Shown one piece after another: positions 51,571-61,084 of a stretch of DNA of 64,000 nt. The stretch is from Anaerolineae bacterium (GTDB lineage Bacteria > Chloroflexota > Anaerolineae > Aggregatilineales > Phototrophicaceae): assembly GCA_022843385.1 (NCBI GenBank), contig JALHNT010000021.1:62001-126000 (forward strand). The letters are read 5' to 3'. The notes beneath the pieces were generated by a model. The model had not been told where the DNA came from. It saw only the letters and a program-made list of their open reading frames with translations, and ran no database searches. A program made the translations under genes and the position numbers. The first letter of the stretch is position 1; each line of letters starts with the position of its first letter.

Positions 51571-52181
51571 GGTGTTTGTTCATCATCTTTCTGTGCCGGG
51601 TCGGTTTCGTCCGGGAAAATATCCCGTACCGGGACGCTGAAGCCCGGCAGCGCATCGCCTCTGTCAATCACATCATTTTCGGTCAACGCATCACCCTGAA
51701 CCTTGCCATCGGCTGAGGTGACCCAGCGGTAGACCGTCCGGCTGTCGGGATAAACCGTAAAGACGATGCTTGTGCCAGCCGCCAGATAGTAGCGCACCTT
51801 TTTCTCGACATCATTGGAGCTTTCGCTGGGCGAGATCACCTCAAAGGCGATGTCGGGCGCGACCGGGAACTCAACCCCATTGAGTTTCTGATGGCGCGCT
51901 TTGGAGATGAACGCAGCATCTGGTTGAAAAGCATTACTTTCCGTGATGGTGTAACCGCCATCCGCGCCGCTGACATAACCGAGTTTGCGCGGGATGACAA
52001 AGGCATTCAGCCAATAACCAATCAACATGGCAATAGTGGTATTGATCTGGCGCGAAGGGGGCATATTAATGATCTCTCCATCCATCAGCTCCAGCCGTCG
52101 GTGGGCATTCTCTGGCAGTTGGGCTATCACCCAGAACTCGGCAGCCGTCAGCACCTTTTCGTCAATGAACATGCGGATCAT
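51567..52181 (-). CDS. Uma2 family PD-(D/E)XK nuclease-like protein
   Basis: 204 residues of the Uma2 restriction-endonuclease-like fold. PDAAFIS and PDIAFEVISPSESSNDVEKKVRYYLAAG, with FTVYPDSRTVYRW, give the family core; Asp and Glu in PDIAFEV fit the catalytic positions. The role of Uma2 proteins in cells is unknown, and they are abundant in Cyanobacteria and Chloroflexota. Start chosen at ATG 52181 after GAGG; ATG 52172 is an alternative. It begins 7 nt after the other Uma2 gene and overlaps proA by 4 bp. Confidence 0.87.
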   Translation of the reverse strand: MIRMFIDEKVLTAAEFWVIAQLPENAHRRLELMDGEIINMPPSRQINTTIAMLIGYWLNAFVIPRKLGYVSGADGGYTITESNAFQPDAAFISKARHQKLNGVEFPVAPDIAFEVISPSESSNDVEKKVRYYLAAGTSIVFTVYPDSRTVYRWVTSADGKVQGDALTENDVIDRGDALPGFSVPVRDIFPDETDPAQKDDEQTP

Positions 52182-52188
52182 GACCTCG

Positions 52189-52770
52189 CTACTTCGGAAA
52201 TATCTCGTGTACTGCGATGTTGAAACCGGGCAGGACATCCCCGCCATCCAGGGTGTCGGCGGCGTAGAGGTTCTGCTGCCCGTCTGGTCGGTGTACCACC
52301 ACCGCCTTCAGCGCCGGATACACCAGCCACACCAGCCGCGTCCCGGCGCGCAGATAATCCTTCACCTTCTGTTCAACTTCGCTGTCGCTGTCATGCGGCG
52401 AGATGATCTCCACAGCCAGATCGGGCGGCATGGGGATGAAGCCTTTGCCGAAGGGTTGCGGGGCTCGGCTGAAGCTGACGAAGCCGATGTCCGGGGCGCG
52501 GACGGTATCGTTGCCATCTGGGCTGCGCCACAGGATATAACCCGTCTCAGCATTTGTCACCCGCCCCAGTTTGTGCTGGCGATTATGCGTCCAGATCAAC
52601 CCGAACAAATCGCCGCCGACCTCGCCATGTTCGCCGCCAGTGGGTGGCATCTCGTGGATCACTCCTTCAATCAGTTCAAAGCATCGGCCCGCGTTCACCG
52701 GCTGTTGGCAGAACGACCAGAATGTTTCGACGGTATCGGTTCGGACTGGCGTGCGCATCGCGTCCATCAT
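52189..52770 (-). CDS. Uma2 family PD-(D/E)XK nuclease-like protein
   Basis: A 193-residue Uma2 protein. APDIGFVSFSRA and PPDLAVEIISPHDSDSEVEQKVKDYLRAG hold the nuclease core, and WLVYPALKAVVVHRP the final strand. It is a diverged paralogue of the next gene. It starts at ATG 52770 after GGAGG, 10 nt after the proB stop. It may be a domesticated mobile-type nuclease; no partner gene is seen. Confidence 0.87.
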   Translation of the reverse strand: MMDAMRTPVRTDTVETFWSFCQQPVNAGRCFELIEGVIHEMPPTGGEHGEVGGDLFGLIWTHNRQHKLGRVTNAETGYILWRSPDGNDTVRAPDIGFVSFSRAPQPFGKGFIPMPPDLAVEIISPHDSDSEVEQKVKDYLRAGTRLVWLVYPALKAVVVHRPDGQQNLYAADTLDGGDVLPGFNIAVHEIFPK

Positions 52771-52780
52771 CCCGCCTCCA

Positions 52781-53884
52781 TCACTTCAACACCACCATAT
52801 TGTTGCGGTGGATCACCGCGTCACCGTAACTATACCCCAGAATTTCGGTGATCTGCTGCGACTGCACCCCGCACAGCCGGTGCAAATCAGCGCTGCTGTA
52901 GCTGGTCAGCCCCCGTGCGATCACCTGCCCGCCCGGATCAACCACGCCCACCAGTTCGCCGCGTTCAAACTCGTTCTCAACCTCCGTCATCCCCACCGGC
53001 AGCAGACTGGCTCCGCCCTTCAGCAGCTTGCGCGCCGCCCCGGCATCGACATGCAACCGTCCCCGCACCTTATCGGCCAGCAACCAGCGCTTGCGGCTTT
53101 CGACATGGCTGCTGACCGGCAGGAAGCGCGTCCCCAGCGACTCGCCCGCCAGCAGCCGGATCAGGACATCCGGCTCTTTGCCGTTGGCGATCACCGTCAG
53201 CACACCGCTGCGGCTGGCAAGATGCGCCGCCTGGATTTTCGTGACCATCCCCCCGGTGCCGACGCTCGACCCCGCGCCGCCGGCCAGCCCATAGACCGCC
53301 TCATCAATCTGCTCGATCACCGGGATCAGTTCCGCCGCCGGATTGCTGCGGGGATCAGCCGTATACAGCCCCGGCATATCGGTCAGGATGATGAGCTGGT
53401 CGGCTTCCAGCAGATTGGCGACCAGCGCCGACAGGTTATCGTTATCGCCCACGCGGATTTCGTGGGTGGCGGTGGTGTCATTCTCATTGATGACCGGGAT
53501 GATGCGGTGTTCGAGCAGGGTGGTCAGCGTGTCGCGGATGTTCAGGTAACGGGCGCGGTCACTCAGGTCATCGCGGGTCAGCAGCACCTGCCCGACCACA
53601 ATCTCAAACAGGTCGAACAACTGGCTGTAATGATGCATCAGCCGCCCCTGACCGATGGCGCTCAACATCTGCTTGGCCGGGAGCGACTTGCCCAGATCGG
53701 GGAAGCCCAGCCGTTCCCGCCCGGCCGCCATCGCCCCCGACGAAACCACCACCATCTCATGCCCGGCCTGATGCAGCCGCGCCACCTGCTGCACAATCTC
53801 CAGCATCCGCTGCCGGTTGATCTGTTTGGTTCCGGCGGTCAGCGTGCTGGTTCCCAGTTTGACGACGATGCGTTGTGGTTGCAT
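52781..53884 (-). CDS. proB: Glutamate 5-kinase
   Basis: Phosphorylates glutamate for proline synthesis. 367 residues: an N-terminal amino-acid kinase domain (IVVKLGTSTLTAG, VSSGAMAAGRERL, NENDTTATHEIRVGDNDNLSALVA) and a C-terminal PUA domain of about 80 residues starting near RGRLHVDAGAARKLLKGG. Start chosen at ATG 53884; a GTG three codons earlier is an alternative. Two Uma2 genes lie between it and proA on the same strand, an unusual split of proBA. Confidence 0.95.
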   Translation of the reverse strand: MQPQRIVVKLGTSTLTAGTKQINRQRMLEIVQQVARLHQAGHEMVVVSSGAMAAGRERLGFPDLGKSLPAKQMLSAIGQGRLMHHYSQLFDLFEIVVGQVLLTRDDLSDRARYLNIRDTLTTLLEHRIIPVINENDTTATHEIRVGDNDNLSALVANLLEADQLIILTDMPGLYTADPRSNPAAELIPVIEQIDEAVYGLAGGAGSSVGTGGMVTKIQAAHLASRSGVLTVIANGKEPDVLIRLLAGESLGTRFLPVSSHVESRKRWLLADKVRGRLHVDAGAARKLLKGGASLLPVGMTEVENEFERGELVGVVDPGGQVIARGLTSYSSADLHRLCGVQSQQITEILGYSYGDAVIHRNNMVVLK

Positions 53885-53922
53885 AAGGTTCACTTCGGGT
53901 CAAGCGGCGACAGGATTTGGAT

Positions 53923-53928
53923 TATAAT
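53923..53928 (+). promoter_or_regulatory. Candidate -10 shared by divergent genes
   Basis: ATTATAAT is nearly palindromic, giving a TATAAT on each strand between proB (minus) and the ADP-ribosylglycohydrolase gene (plus). No strong -35 is visible for either. Confidence 0.4.
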
Positions 53929-53959
53929 GAGGATTGCCAGCCATAACAGGGGTGAACTA

Positions 53960-54877
53960 ATGCTGACTGTATCCGATCGCTTACAACGCGCCCGCCTCTC
54001 GCTCGAAGGCTTATCCGTCGGCGATGCATTGGGTGGCTTTTTTGAGTTCAGCAATTCCCAGGCGCTCTCGCATCATGTCCGTATGCGCACCATTCCCGAT
54101 GTCAAAACCTATCGCTTCACCGACGATACCAATATGGCGCTCTCGATTTACGATAATCTACGGCTCTATGAACAGATTCGTCAGGATGAACTGGCGCTGA
54201 GTTTTGCCACCCATTTTGACCGGGGGCGCGGTTACGGCCCATCGATTCGTCGCTTTGCGCCCCTGGTGCTGGCGGGTAAGGACTGGCGTGAAGCGGCTCT
54301 CAGCGTGTTCGGCGGTCAGGGATCATTGGGGAATGGCGGGGCGATGCGGGTCGCTCCCGTTGGCGCATACTTTGCGGATGATCTGGATGCGGTTGTCAAA
54401 CAGGCGCGGCGTTCCTGTGAAGTCACCCATGCACATCCCGAAGGCATTGCAGGCGCGGTGGCGGTGGCAGTGGCGGCTGCGCTGGCCTTTCAGCTCCGCG
54501 ATACCGTTCTGAGTCGGCAGGCATTCATCGAACGCATCCTGCCTTACATCCCGGCGAGTCAGGTGTTGGATGGATGCCAGAATGCCGCCAATCTGCCCGC
54601 CAGCAGCACGGTTGATGACGCCGTGAAACAGTTGGGCAATGGCAGCCGCGTGACGGCACAGGATACCGTCCCATTCGTGTTGTGGTGTGCTGGTGAAAAA
54701 ATGAATAGCTATCCAGATGCCATCTGGTTGACAGCCAGCGGCGGCGGTGATGTCGATACCACTTGCGCGATGGTCGGTGGCATCGTCGCCCTGTACACGG
54801 GCTACGAGGGCATCCCGTCCGAATGGCTGGCCCGCCGCGAACCGCTGCCCACCTGGGCGTTGGGGAACACCGTTTGA
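53960..54877 (+). CDS. ADP-ribosylglycohydrolase family protein
   Basis: A 305-residue enzyme of the ARH/DraG family that removes ADP-ribose from proteins or nucleic-acid-linked targets using magnesium. LSVGDALGGFFEF at 19-31, FTDDTNMAL (first metal site), LGNGGAMRVAPVG, THAHPEGIAGA, and GGGDVDTTCAMVGGIVA (second metal site) match the family closely. It starts at ATG 53960 with AGGGGTGA upstream. A much longer frame from 52571 is the antisense of proB and is rejected. The target is unknown. Confidence 0.92.
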   Translation: MLTVSDRLQRARLSLEGLSVGDALGGFFEFSNSQALSHHVRMRTIPDVKTYRFTDDTNMALSIYDNLRLYEQIRQDELALSFATHFDRGRGYGPSIRRFAPLVLAGKDWREAALSVFGGQGSLGNGGAMRVAPVGAYFADDLDAVVKQARRSCEVTHAHPEGIAGAVAVAVAAALAFQLRDTVLSRQAFIERILPYIPASQVLDGCQNAANLPASSTVDDAVKQLGNGSRVTAQDTVPFVLWCAGEKMNSYPDAIWLTASGGGDVDTTCAMVGGIVALYTGYEGIPSEWLARREPLPTWALGNTV

Positions 54878-54914
54878 AGAATGACCTTTAGGGTTTCGAG
54901 AAAGACAATCGCCT

Positions 54915-55616
54915 ATGGATGACAGCCAGCGTGATCTCCTCAATATTCAGGCATCGGTTCTCTTTGTCCACGATGAGCGTCAACGTCTGCTGCGAATCAA
55001 TGAATCGGAAGCGGAAGATCCGGCACCGCGTTTTTTCCTCTCACGAGGCTTGACCGATCACATCTGGCGCATCCGTCATGATGTTTCAGACGATCTGGCG
55101 CAGGCCCTTGACCGGCTGGCGGCGGATGAAGTGCCGCTGGCTGACTGGAGCGATGACCCTCGTCATCTGGATGCCTATATCAACGTGCTGCGAGAGCAAG
55201 AACCCATCAGTCAGATAGAGAGTGGGCCCAGTTACTCCATACCTGCCCGAAGTCTTTCCGCGCCAGGAGTGGCTGTGACTGCCCAGAATGAATCGCTGCT
55301 GCACCACAACTTCCCCTACACAGCATCCCATCTGAACGAACGAGAACCGGTGTTGGTGCGGGTCGAAGCCGGAACCGCTGTCGCCGCCTGTTATTCCGCC
55401 CGCAGCAGCGCCCTGGCATCCGAGGCCGGCGTCGATACGCTGGAGCCGTATCGCGGCAGGGGCTTCGCGGTGGAGCTTACCCAGGCATGGGCGAATGCCG
55501 TATGGCAAGCCGGCAGGATTCCGCTTTACAGCACCTCGTGGTCGAATCAGGCATCACAGGCGGTGGCGCGCAAGCTCGGCGCAGTCCAATACGGAGTCTG
55601 GTTCCACATCACCTGA
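54915..55616 (+). CDS. GNAT-domain protein
   Basis: 233 residues. The C-terminal half has the acetyl-CoA signature TLEPYRGRGFAVELTQAWA and the final STSWSNQASQAVARKLG strand-helix of GNAT acetyltransferases. The N-terminal half (SVLFVHDERQRLLRINESE) is a less common extension seen in some GNAT proteins. It starts at ATG 54915. The substrate is unknown. It follows the ADP-ribosylglycohydrolase gene by 37 nt. Confidence 0.82.
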   Translation: MDDSQRDLLNIQASVLFVHDERQRLLRINESEAEDPAPRFFLSRGLTDHIWRIRHDVSDDLAQALDRLAADEVPLADWSDDPRHLDAYINVLREQEPISQIESGPSYSIPARSLSAPGVAVTAQNESLLHHNFPYTASHLNEREPVLVRVEAGTAVAACYSARSSALASEAGVDTLEPYRGRGFAVELTQAWANAVWQAGRIPLYSTSWSNQASQAVARKLGAVQYGVWFHIT

Positions 55617-55702
55617 CTGCTGGATACCAACCCATCGCTTTACTTTACGCCACGCTGATGTTGGCCTGGATAACAGATTCGCTGTACCAGGCTCCCCTTC
55701 TC

Positions 55703-55715
55703 CCTGTGGGAGAAG
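55703..55715. repeat. GGGAGAAG-type repeat, intergenic copy
   Basis: CCTGTGGGAGAAG sits within CTTCTCCCTGTGGGAGAAG, a perfect hairpin. It shares its 13 bases with 36425-36437 in the GT39 gene. The following GGGGGATGAGGG is typical of this repeat class. Confidence 0.55.
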
Positions 55716-55789
55716 CTGTGAGCGACTCAAGCGAACGTGGGGGATGAGGGACTTGCCTAGACGTTTCATGCAGAATCCATCTGACCGAT

Positions 55790-55795
55790 TATAAT
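55790..55795 (+). promoter_or_regulatory. Candidate -10 element
   Basis: TATAAT, 51 nt upstream of the SDR gene at 55847. No -35 match was found at normal spacing. Confidence 0.4.
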
Positions 55796-55846
55796 CCCGG
55801 CGTCTCATGACGATAATCTTCTTGTGAAACACTATTGGAGGAAAAG

Positions 55847-56620
55847 ATGCGTTTACAGGGAAAAGTGGCGGTTGTGACGGGCGCGGGCAAAGGCATCGGA
55901 CGGGCGTCGGCCTATGCGCTGGCAAAAGAGGGGGCGCATGTCGTGCTGGCCTCGCGCACCGCTTCCGATCTGGACTCATTGGCGGCGGAAATTCACGCCC
56001 TCGGCAACGGGGCTAGGGCGCTGGTAGTGCCAACCGATGTCAGCCAGGAAGCCGATGTCGAGCGGCTGGCGCAGGCGGCGTTCACCACCTTCGGTCAGGT
56101 CGATATTCTGGTCAATAACGCCGGCGTCGGCAAGAACGGCACTGTCTCCACCCTGACGACCGCCGATTACGACTGGATCATGAACACCAACATGCGCTCG
56201 ACCTGGCTCTGCACCAAAGCCTTCTTCCCGCCCATGCTCGAACGTCAATCCGGCAATATCATCTTCGTCGGCTCGGTCGCCGGCATCAACGGCCTGCCCA
56301 ACGAACCGATCTACTGCGCCACCAAGTTCGCTCAGATCGGCTTCGCGCAGTCGATTGATTACGAAGCCTACCCCAACAACGTCAAGGTCAGCGTCATCGC
56401 CCCCGGCGGCACCAACACCGACTACGGCTTCTATAACGGGACGCGCACCCCCGGCGATCCGGTGCTGGAGGGCTACCACACCTCGGAAGATGTGGCTGAT
56501 GCGGTGGTCTTCGCCGCCACCCAGCCACCCCGGTCGCGCGTCTTCATGGTGTGGATGCGCCCGATGAACGAGGCGCTGGGCATGGGCGGTGGCAATTACT
56601 TCAAGGGCGCGGCCCGCTGA
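55847..56620 (+). CDS. Short-chain dehydrogenase/reductase
   Basis: A 257-residue classical SDR. VAVVTGAGKGIGRASA binds NAD(P), NNAG is in ILVNNAGVG, Ser is in FVGSVAGING, and Tyr-Lys in YCATKFAQ. Start chosen at ATG 55847 (MRLQGKVAVV) after GGAGGA; the five-residue longer form is unlikely. The substrate is unknown. It converges with the DinB gene, their ends overlapping by 25 bp. Confidence 0.92.
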   Translation: MRLQGKVAVVTGAGKGIGRASAYALAKEGAHVVLASRTASDLDSLAAEIHALGNGARALVVPTDVSQEADVERLAQAAFTTFGQVDILVNNAGVGKNGTVSTLTTADYDWIMNTNMRSTWLCTKAFFPPMLERQSGNIIFVGSVAGINGLPNEPIYCATKFAQIGFAQSIDYEAYPNNVKVSVIAPGGTNTDYGFYNGTRTPGDPVLEGYHTSEDVADAVVFAATQPPRSRVFMVWMRPMNEALGMGGGNYFKGAAR

Positions 56621-57153
56621 ATATCGCCAGCGTGCAGCCGGTTGTGGAACAGGGTGAAGAACAGCATCTCGCGCAGCGTGACCATGCCAACCGCCGGGTG
56701 CGGCAGTTGCAGCCGATCCAGGTCGCTCTCTGAGTAATCATCCAGCGCGTTCACCAGCCGCTCGTTGCTCTCGTCCCAGGTCTGGATCAGGTAGGCCTGT
56801 TCATCGCTGACGCCTTCCGGGAAGCGGTAGAATCCGGGCGTGACGTTCTCATAATCTTCCGCCCGGATGCCTTCCGCCAGCCGCGCCTGATAAGTCGCCA
56901 CCAGCTCGTCATACGGACGCGATGGAGTGGCTGCCACGCCGAACATCGCCTCCATCCGTTCGGCCTTCAGGTTCATTGCCTTGACCACCGGCTTGACGCT
57001 CAGGATCAGATGCTTCAGATACCCGGCGGGCGACCACGACTCCGCGCTGCCGTGATTGAACTGTTCCGGCGAGAGCCGCCGCAGATGGGCGCTCAATTCC
57101 TGCGCCAGCGTCGTCAGGTGTTGGCGGATTTCGGACTGGGTTTGCGGCTGCAT
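56596..57153 (-). CDS. DinB-like metal-binding helical protein
   Basis: 185 residues of the DinB/YfiT four-helix fold. Metal-site histidines are in GYLKHLILSVKPV near residue 45 and FFTLFHNRLHAGDIQ near the C-terminus, in the usual places for nickel- or zinc-binding enzymes of this group (thiol-dependent transferases or isomerases). It starts at ATG 57153. The reaction is unknown. It overlaps the SDR gene tail by 25 bp. Confidence 0.85.
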   Translation of the reverse strand: MQPQTQSEIRQHLTTLAQELSAHLRRLSPEQFNHGSAESWSPAGYLKHLILSVKPVVKAMNLKAERMEAMFGVAATPSRPYDELVATYQARLAEGIRAEDYENVTPGFYRFPEGVSDEQAYLIQTWDESNERLVNALDDYSESDLDRLQLPHPAVGMVTLREMLFFTLFHNRLHAGDIQRAAPLK

Positions 57154-57231
57154 CGGGCCGACCTTTCTGTGAAAAACGCATTACAATCTCTCACAGGCAT
57201 ATAACACGCAGCAGGAGCAAAGGAAACAAAG

Positions 57232-58014
57232 ATGGGACGGTTGTCGGGTAAAGTCGCGCTGGTGACCGGCGCAGCGCGCGGGATTGGGCAGGGCATTGCC
57301 GAACGCTTTGCCCGCGAAGGCGCACAGGTCGGGGTGCTGGATGTGGATGAGTCCGCCTGCCAGAGGGTGGTGGATGGGATTCGGGCGGCGGGTGGGGAAG
57401 CGCTGGTGCTGGGCGCGGACATTCGTCACGAAGCAGCGGTGCAGGCCGCCGTTGACCGCTTACAGACCCACTTCGGCGTGGTCACCGTGCTGGTCAACAA
57501 TGCCGCCGTCATGCCGGCTGGCAAACTCCATGAAACATCGGTTGAGGATTTTGATCGCTGTCTGGCGGTCAACCTGCGTGGGGCCTATCTCTGCTGCCGG
57601 GCAGTTATCCCCGGCATGTTGTCGCTGGGCAAGGGCAGCATCATCCATATGTCCAGCGTCACCGGCATCCTGGGGCTGCCCGGTTTAGCCGTCTATTCCG
57701 CCACCAAAGCCGCGCTGCAAGGCTGGGCGCGCGCCATGTCCACCGATTACGCCCGGCAGGGCATCCGCGTTAATGCCGTCGCGCCAGGGACGATTGACTC
57801 GCCCATGCTGCACGACTTCTTAGCCGCCCAGAAGAACCCTGATCCGCTGCGGGCGCAGTTCGATGCCATGCACCCGCTGGGTCGTGTCGGTCAGATTGAT
57901 GAGGTCGCCAGCGTCTTCGTCTTCCTCGCCTCCGATGAGTCCAGCTTCGTCACCGGCGCGACCTACACCGTCGATGGCGGCCTGAGTGTGAAGGGCGAAC
58001 AACCGCAGGATTGA
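57232..58014 (+). CDS. Short-chain dehydrogenase/reductase, FabG-like
   Basis: A 260-residue classical SDR with [32 protein letters not shown] and [15 protein letters not shown], and the FabG-like ending [12 protein letters not shown]. It may act on a beta-keto or sugar substrate; a fatty-acid role is not supported by its neighbours. It starts at ATG 57232. Its stop directly abuts the convergent CYTH gene. Confidence 0.92.
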   Translation: MGRLSGKVALVTGAARGIGQGIAERFAREGAQVGVLDVDESACQRVVDGIRAAGGEALVLGADIRHEAAVQAAVDRLQTHFGVVTVLVNNAAVMPAGKLHETSVEDFDRCLAVNLRGAYLCCRAVIPGMLSLGKGSIIHMSSVTGILGLPGLAVYSATKAALQGWARAMSTDYARQGIRVNAVAPGTIDSPMLHDFLAAQKNPDPLRAQFDAMHPLGRVGQIDEVASVFVFLASDESSFVTGATYTVDGGLSVKGEQPQD

Positions 58015-58617
58015 CTATCGGCTGTCGCTGAACACGCCGGGCGGCACAGCAATGCCGGTGAAATTGGCGAACGTCAGGTCAGTGAAGGTCAGCCCCAGCC
58101 GCTGGCGGATGCGCTCGAACAGCGTCGCGTAGCTGCCATCGCAGCGGACGGCCTGTTCCAGCACCAGTCGTGGCAACAACGCAGTGATAGTGGCGATGCT
58201 GCCTTCGATCTCGACGAAGTTGCCGTAGGGCATTTCATCCAGCACGATCTCGGCCTCATCCAGCGTGTAGGTTGTGCGGTATTTCTCGTAAATCATGTAA
58301 GGCGTGAAGCCCAGCCGCCCCAGGATGAGCTGCATCGTATCGAAATCGCTGACCTCGACCTCCGCCTCGAAGCGGCTGACGATGCCATCCTGCGCCGTCC
58401 CTTCATCCTTATAGGTTAGCCGCGTCCGCGTATCCTGCCGCAGCCGCAGCACGACCCCGTCCGGCGTCAGCGTCCGCCCGGCGTTGTCATAGCGTACATT
58501 CCGTTCATACACCCGCGCTGCTGTCAGCGTGGCACCGGCGTCCATCAACCGCTGTCGCACCGGTTCCAGGTCAGGCACATAGAGCTTGATTTCGGTTTCG
58601 TCATAAGATGGGGGCAT
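58015..58617 (-). CDS. CYTH domain protein (class IV cyclase/triphosphatase-like)
   Basis: A 200-residue CYTH protein: the ETEIKLYV start supplies the ExExK-type metal motif, then VLRLRQD, RLTYKDEG, and EIVLDEMPYGNFVEIEGS with acidic metal ligands of the tunnel fold. Such enzymes hydrolyse triphosphates or, in class IV cyclases, make cAMP. It starts at ATG 58617. In many bacteria CYTH is fused or next to CHAD; here the CHAD gene is far away. Confidence 0.88.
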   Translation of the reverse strand: MPPSYDETEIKLYVPDLEPVRQRLMDAGATLTAARVYERNVRYDNAGRTLTPDGVVLRLRQDTRTRLTYKDEGTAQDGIVSRFEAEVEVSDFDTMQLILGRLGFTPYMIYEKYRTTYTLDEAEIVLDEMPYGNFVEIEGSIATITALLPRLVLEQAVRCDGSYATLFERIRQRLGLTFTDLTFANFTGIAVPPGVFSDSR

Positions 58618-58694
58618 GTCACCACTTCGCTCTCAACTAATTCGGCTCGCTCCGTTATCATGACAGCCAGCCGCATTGTCAACAAGGGGGAAGC

Positions 58695-59480
58695 ATGGAA
58701 AGGGATAGCAAGGCGCAGGCGCAGGCGCGTTTTGGTCAGTTGGCGCAGGCTTATGTCGCCAGCCTCAGCCATGCCAGCGGCGACGACCTGGAACGGCTGC
58801 TGACCTTCGCCCAACCACAGCCTGACTGGCGACTGCTGGACATCGCCACCGGCGGCGGACACACCGCCCTCCACTTCGCCCCGCACGTGCGTCAGGTCAT
58901 CGCGGCGGATCTCACCCCCCGGATGCTCATGGCCGCCCGTCAGTTCATTCAGCGGCAGAGTGGGGAGAATGTGGCTTATGTCGCCACCGACGCCGAGAAC
59001 CTGGCTTTCCCCGCCAATCGCTTTGATGCCATCACCTGTCGCATCGCCCCGCATCACTTCCCGGATTGCTTCCGCTTTGTCCAGGAATGCACCCGCGTCC
59101 TCAAACCCGGTGGCATCCTGCTGATCGAAGACAACACCGTGCCGGATGACGAACGCGCCGCCCGCTACGTCGACTCATTTGAGCGCCTGCGTGACCCCAG
59201 CCATCACCGCTGCTACGCCGGTTATGAATGGGAAGGCCTGTTCCTCGACGCCGGCCTAGAGGTCGAAGCGCTGGAACACATCCAGAAGCCCGGCACCGCG
59301 CTGCTCGATTGGGCCGAGCGCCAGGGATGCAGCCCGTATGTGATTGAACATTTGCAGGTCATGCTGGCACAGGCTCCCGCTGCCGTCTGTGACTGGCTGC
59401 GACCCATCGGAGCCGGGACTCGTGACGCCACCTTCGACCATCATTACGTCATCATCAAAGGGCGCAAACGGTCAGACTAA
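58695..59480 (+). CDS. Class I SAM-dependent methyltransferase
   Basis: A 261-residue methyltransferase of the UbiE/BioC-like type. LLDIATGGGHTALHF is motif I, AADLTPRML motif post-I, VATDAENLAFPANRFDAITCRIAPHHFPD motifs II-III, and LKPGGILLIEDN the following strand. The substrate is unknown. It starts at ATG 58695, divergent from the CYTH gene. No operon partner is visible. Confidence 0.9.
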   Translation: MERDSKAQAQARFGQLAQAYVASLSHASGDDLERLLTFAQPQPDWRLLDIATGGGHTALHFAPHVRQVIAADLTPRMLMAARQFIQRQSGENVAYVATDAENLAFPANRFDAITCRIAPHHFPDCFRFVQECTRVLKPGGILLIEDNTVPDDERAARYVDSFERLRDPSHHRCYAGYEWEGLFLDAGLEVEALEHIQKPGTALLDWAERQGCSPYVIEHLQVMLAQAPAAVCDWLRPIGAGTRDATFDHHYVIIKGRKRSD

Positions 59481-59649
59481 TGCACTGAGGCTCAATTCGA
59501 CCTCATGGGCTTTTCTCCCCTCGCCCTGTAGGAAAGGGCAAACGCTGATCTTGCGCCAGAATCAGTTGTAGCTTCTCATCTGTAGATGTACATTTGGTGG
59601 TGTGGTCGCACCGTCACAAAAAACACGCTTACCAGGAAGAAATCTTCTG

Positions 59650-61047
59650 ATGTCTTATCAGCCCAACTATGAGTCCCTGAGTACACATCCACTGCCGGCA
59701 TGGTTCGACGATGCCAAATTCGGCATCATGATTACCTGGGGACTCTATTCGGTCCCCGCCTGGGCCGAGATGAAGGGCGATCTGACCGAAATCATCGCGC
59801 GTGACGGTTGGCCTGCCGTCTACCGGCACAATCCCTATGCCGAGTGGTATCTGAACACCATTCAGATTGACGGCAGTCCGGCACAACAACACCACCACGC
59901 AACCTACGGCGAAAACTTTGCTTACGAGGACTTCGCGCCGATCTTCAATCGTGAGTGCCAGAAATGGAACCCCGCCGAGTGGGGCGAATTGTTCAGCCGA
60001 GCCGGGGCGAAGTATACCATCCTCATCACCAAGCACTGCGACACCTTTACGCTGTGGCCGAGCGACTTCGTCACCACCCGTGTGCCTCACCCGTACTGTG
60101 CCAGCCGCGACATCGTCGGCGCATACTGCGATGCCATGCGGGCGGCAGGGATTTCCCCCGGCCTGTACTACTGTGCCGGGATGGATTGGGTGTATAACCC
60201 CGCCGTGTTTCGTGGCTTCGAGGATGGGTTTGCCAACATCCCGCAAGACCCGGAATATGTGGCGCGCTGCCGGGCGCACTGGTACGAGCTGATTGACCGC
60301 TACCAGCCGTCTGTCATGTGGGGCGACATCGCCTACCCCCTGGATCCGAAGCTCCCTGAAATCATGGCCTACTATTACAATCATGTCCCCGATGGGGTCA
60401 TCAATGATCGCTTCGCCCAAACCCGAACCGATGATTCGCCCTTTGATCCAGAGCTGCTGTTGATGGTGGAACCGCCACATTTCGATTTCCGAACACCGGA
60501 GTACACGTCCTATGAGACGATCCCATCTCACAAATGGGAATGTGTGCGTGGGATAGGGCATTCATTTGGCTACAACGCGCTCGAGGGCGACGCCGATTAT
60601 GTCGCAGCCGATAAACTGATCGCGCTGCTCGTCGATATTGTCAGCAAGAATGGTAACTTGCTGCTGGGCGTGGGGCCGGCCGCCGATGGATCAATCCCGC
60701 CGCTTCAGGTTGATCGTCTGCAAAAGCTGGGGGATTGGTTGGCTGTGAATGGAGAGGCCATCTATGGTACACGCCCTCATACCCGTGCCGAAGGCAGCAC
60801 GCGCGAAGGAATGCTGCTGCGCTTCACGCGCAAGGCGGATGCTCTCTATGTGATCCCGCTTGGCAGTCCGGCAGGGAGCTTGACGTTGGAAGGCGTCGAA
60901 ATCCCCGCTGCTGCAACTGTTCACCTTCTGGGTCATGATGAACCGTTGGCCTGGACACAGCATGATGGAGACTTGAGCATCCAACTTCCCAGCGGGATAA
61001 GTGGGTACGCGCCAGCCCTGCGCCTGTCGGGCGTGCTGAGCGGTTAG
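59650..61047 (+). CDS. Alpha-L-fucosidase, GH29 family
   Basis: A 465-residue glycoside hydrolase that removes alpha-L-fucose from glycans, with retention. WFDDAKFGIMITWGLYSVPAW is the GH29 opening, SRAGAKYTILITKHCDTF the HxD loop, and the nucleophile is D226 in YQPSVMWGDIAYP. The C-terminal part is beta-rich. No signal peptide is seen, so it probably acts inside the cell on imported sugars or needs another export route. Start chosen at ATG 59650 (MSYQPNYE); a frame 16 codons longer has no better site. Confidence 0.9.
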   Translation: MSYQPNYESLSTHPLPAWFDDAKFGIMITWGLYSVPAWAEMKGDLTEIIARDGWPAVYRHNPYAEWYLNTIQIDGSPAQQHHHATYGENFAYEDFAPIFNRECQKWNPAEWGELFSRAGAKYTILITKHCDTFTLWPSDFVTTRVPHPYCASRDIVGAYCDAMRAAGISPGLYYCAGMDWVYNPAVFRGFEDGFANIPQDPEYVARCRAHWYELIDRYQPSVMWGDIAYPLDPKLPEIMAYYYNHVPDGVINDRFAQTRTDDSPFDPELLLMVEPPHFDFRTPEYTSYETIPSHKWECVRGIGHSFGYNALEGDADYVAADKLIALLVDIVSKNGNLLLGVGPAADGSIPPLQVDRLQKLGDWLAVNGEAIYGTRPHTRAEGSTREGMLLRFTRKADALYVIPLGSPAGSLTLEGVEIPAAATVHLLGHDEPLAWTQHDGDLSIQLPSGISGYAPALRLSGVLSG

Positions 61048-61084
61048 GCTCTTTCAAGAAAGTATTGCTCCCATAGATTTCCGT

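Noticed and set aside
52571..53959. Long N-terminal extension of the ADP-ribosylglycohydrolase frame
   Set aside because: The extension is the mirror of proB. The conserved family start and ribosome site are at 53960.
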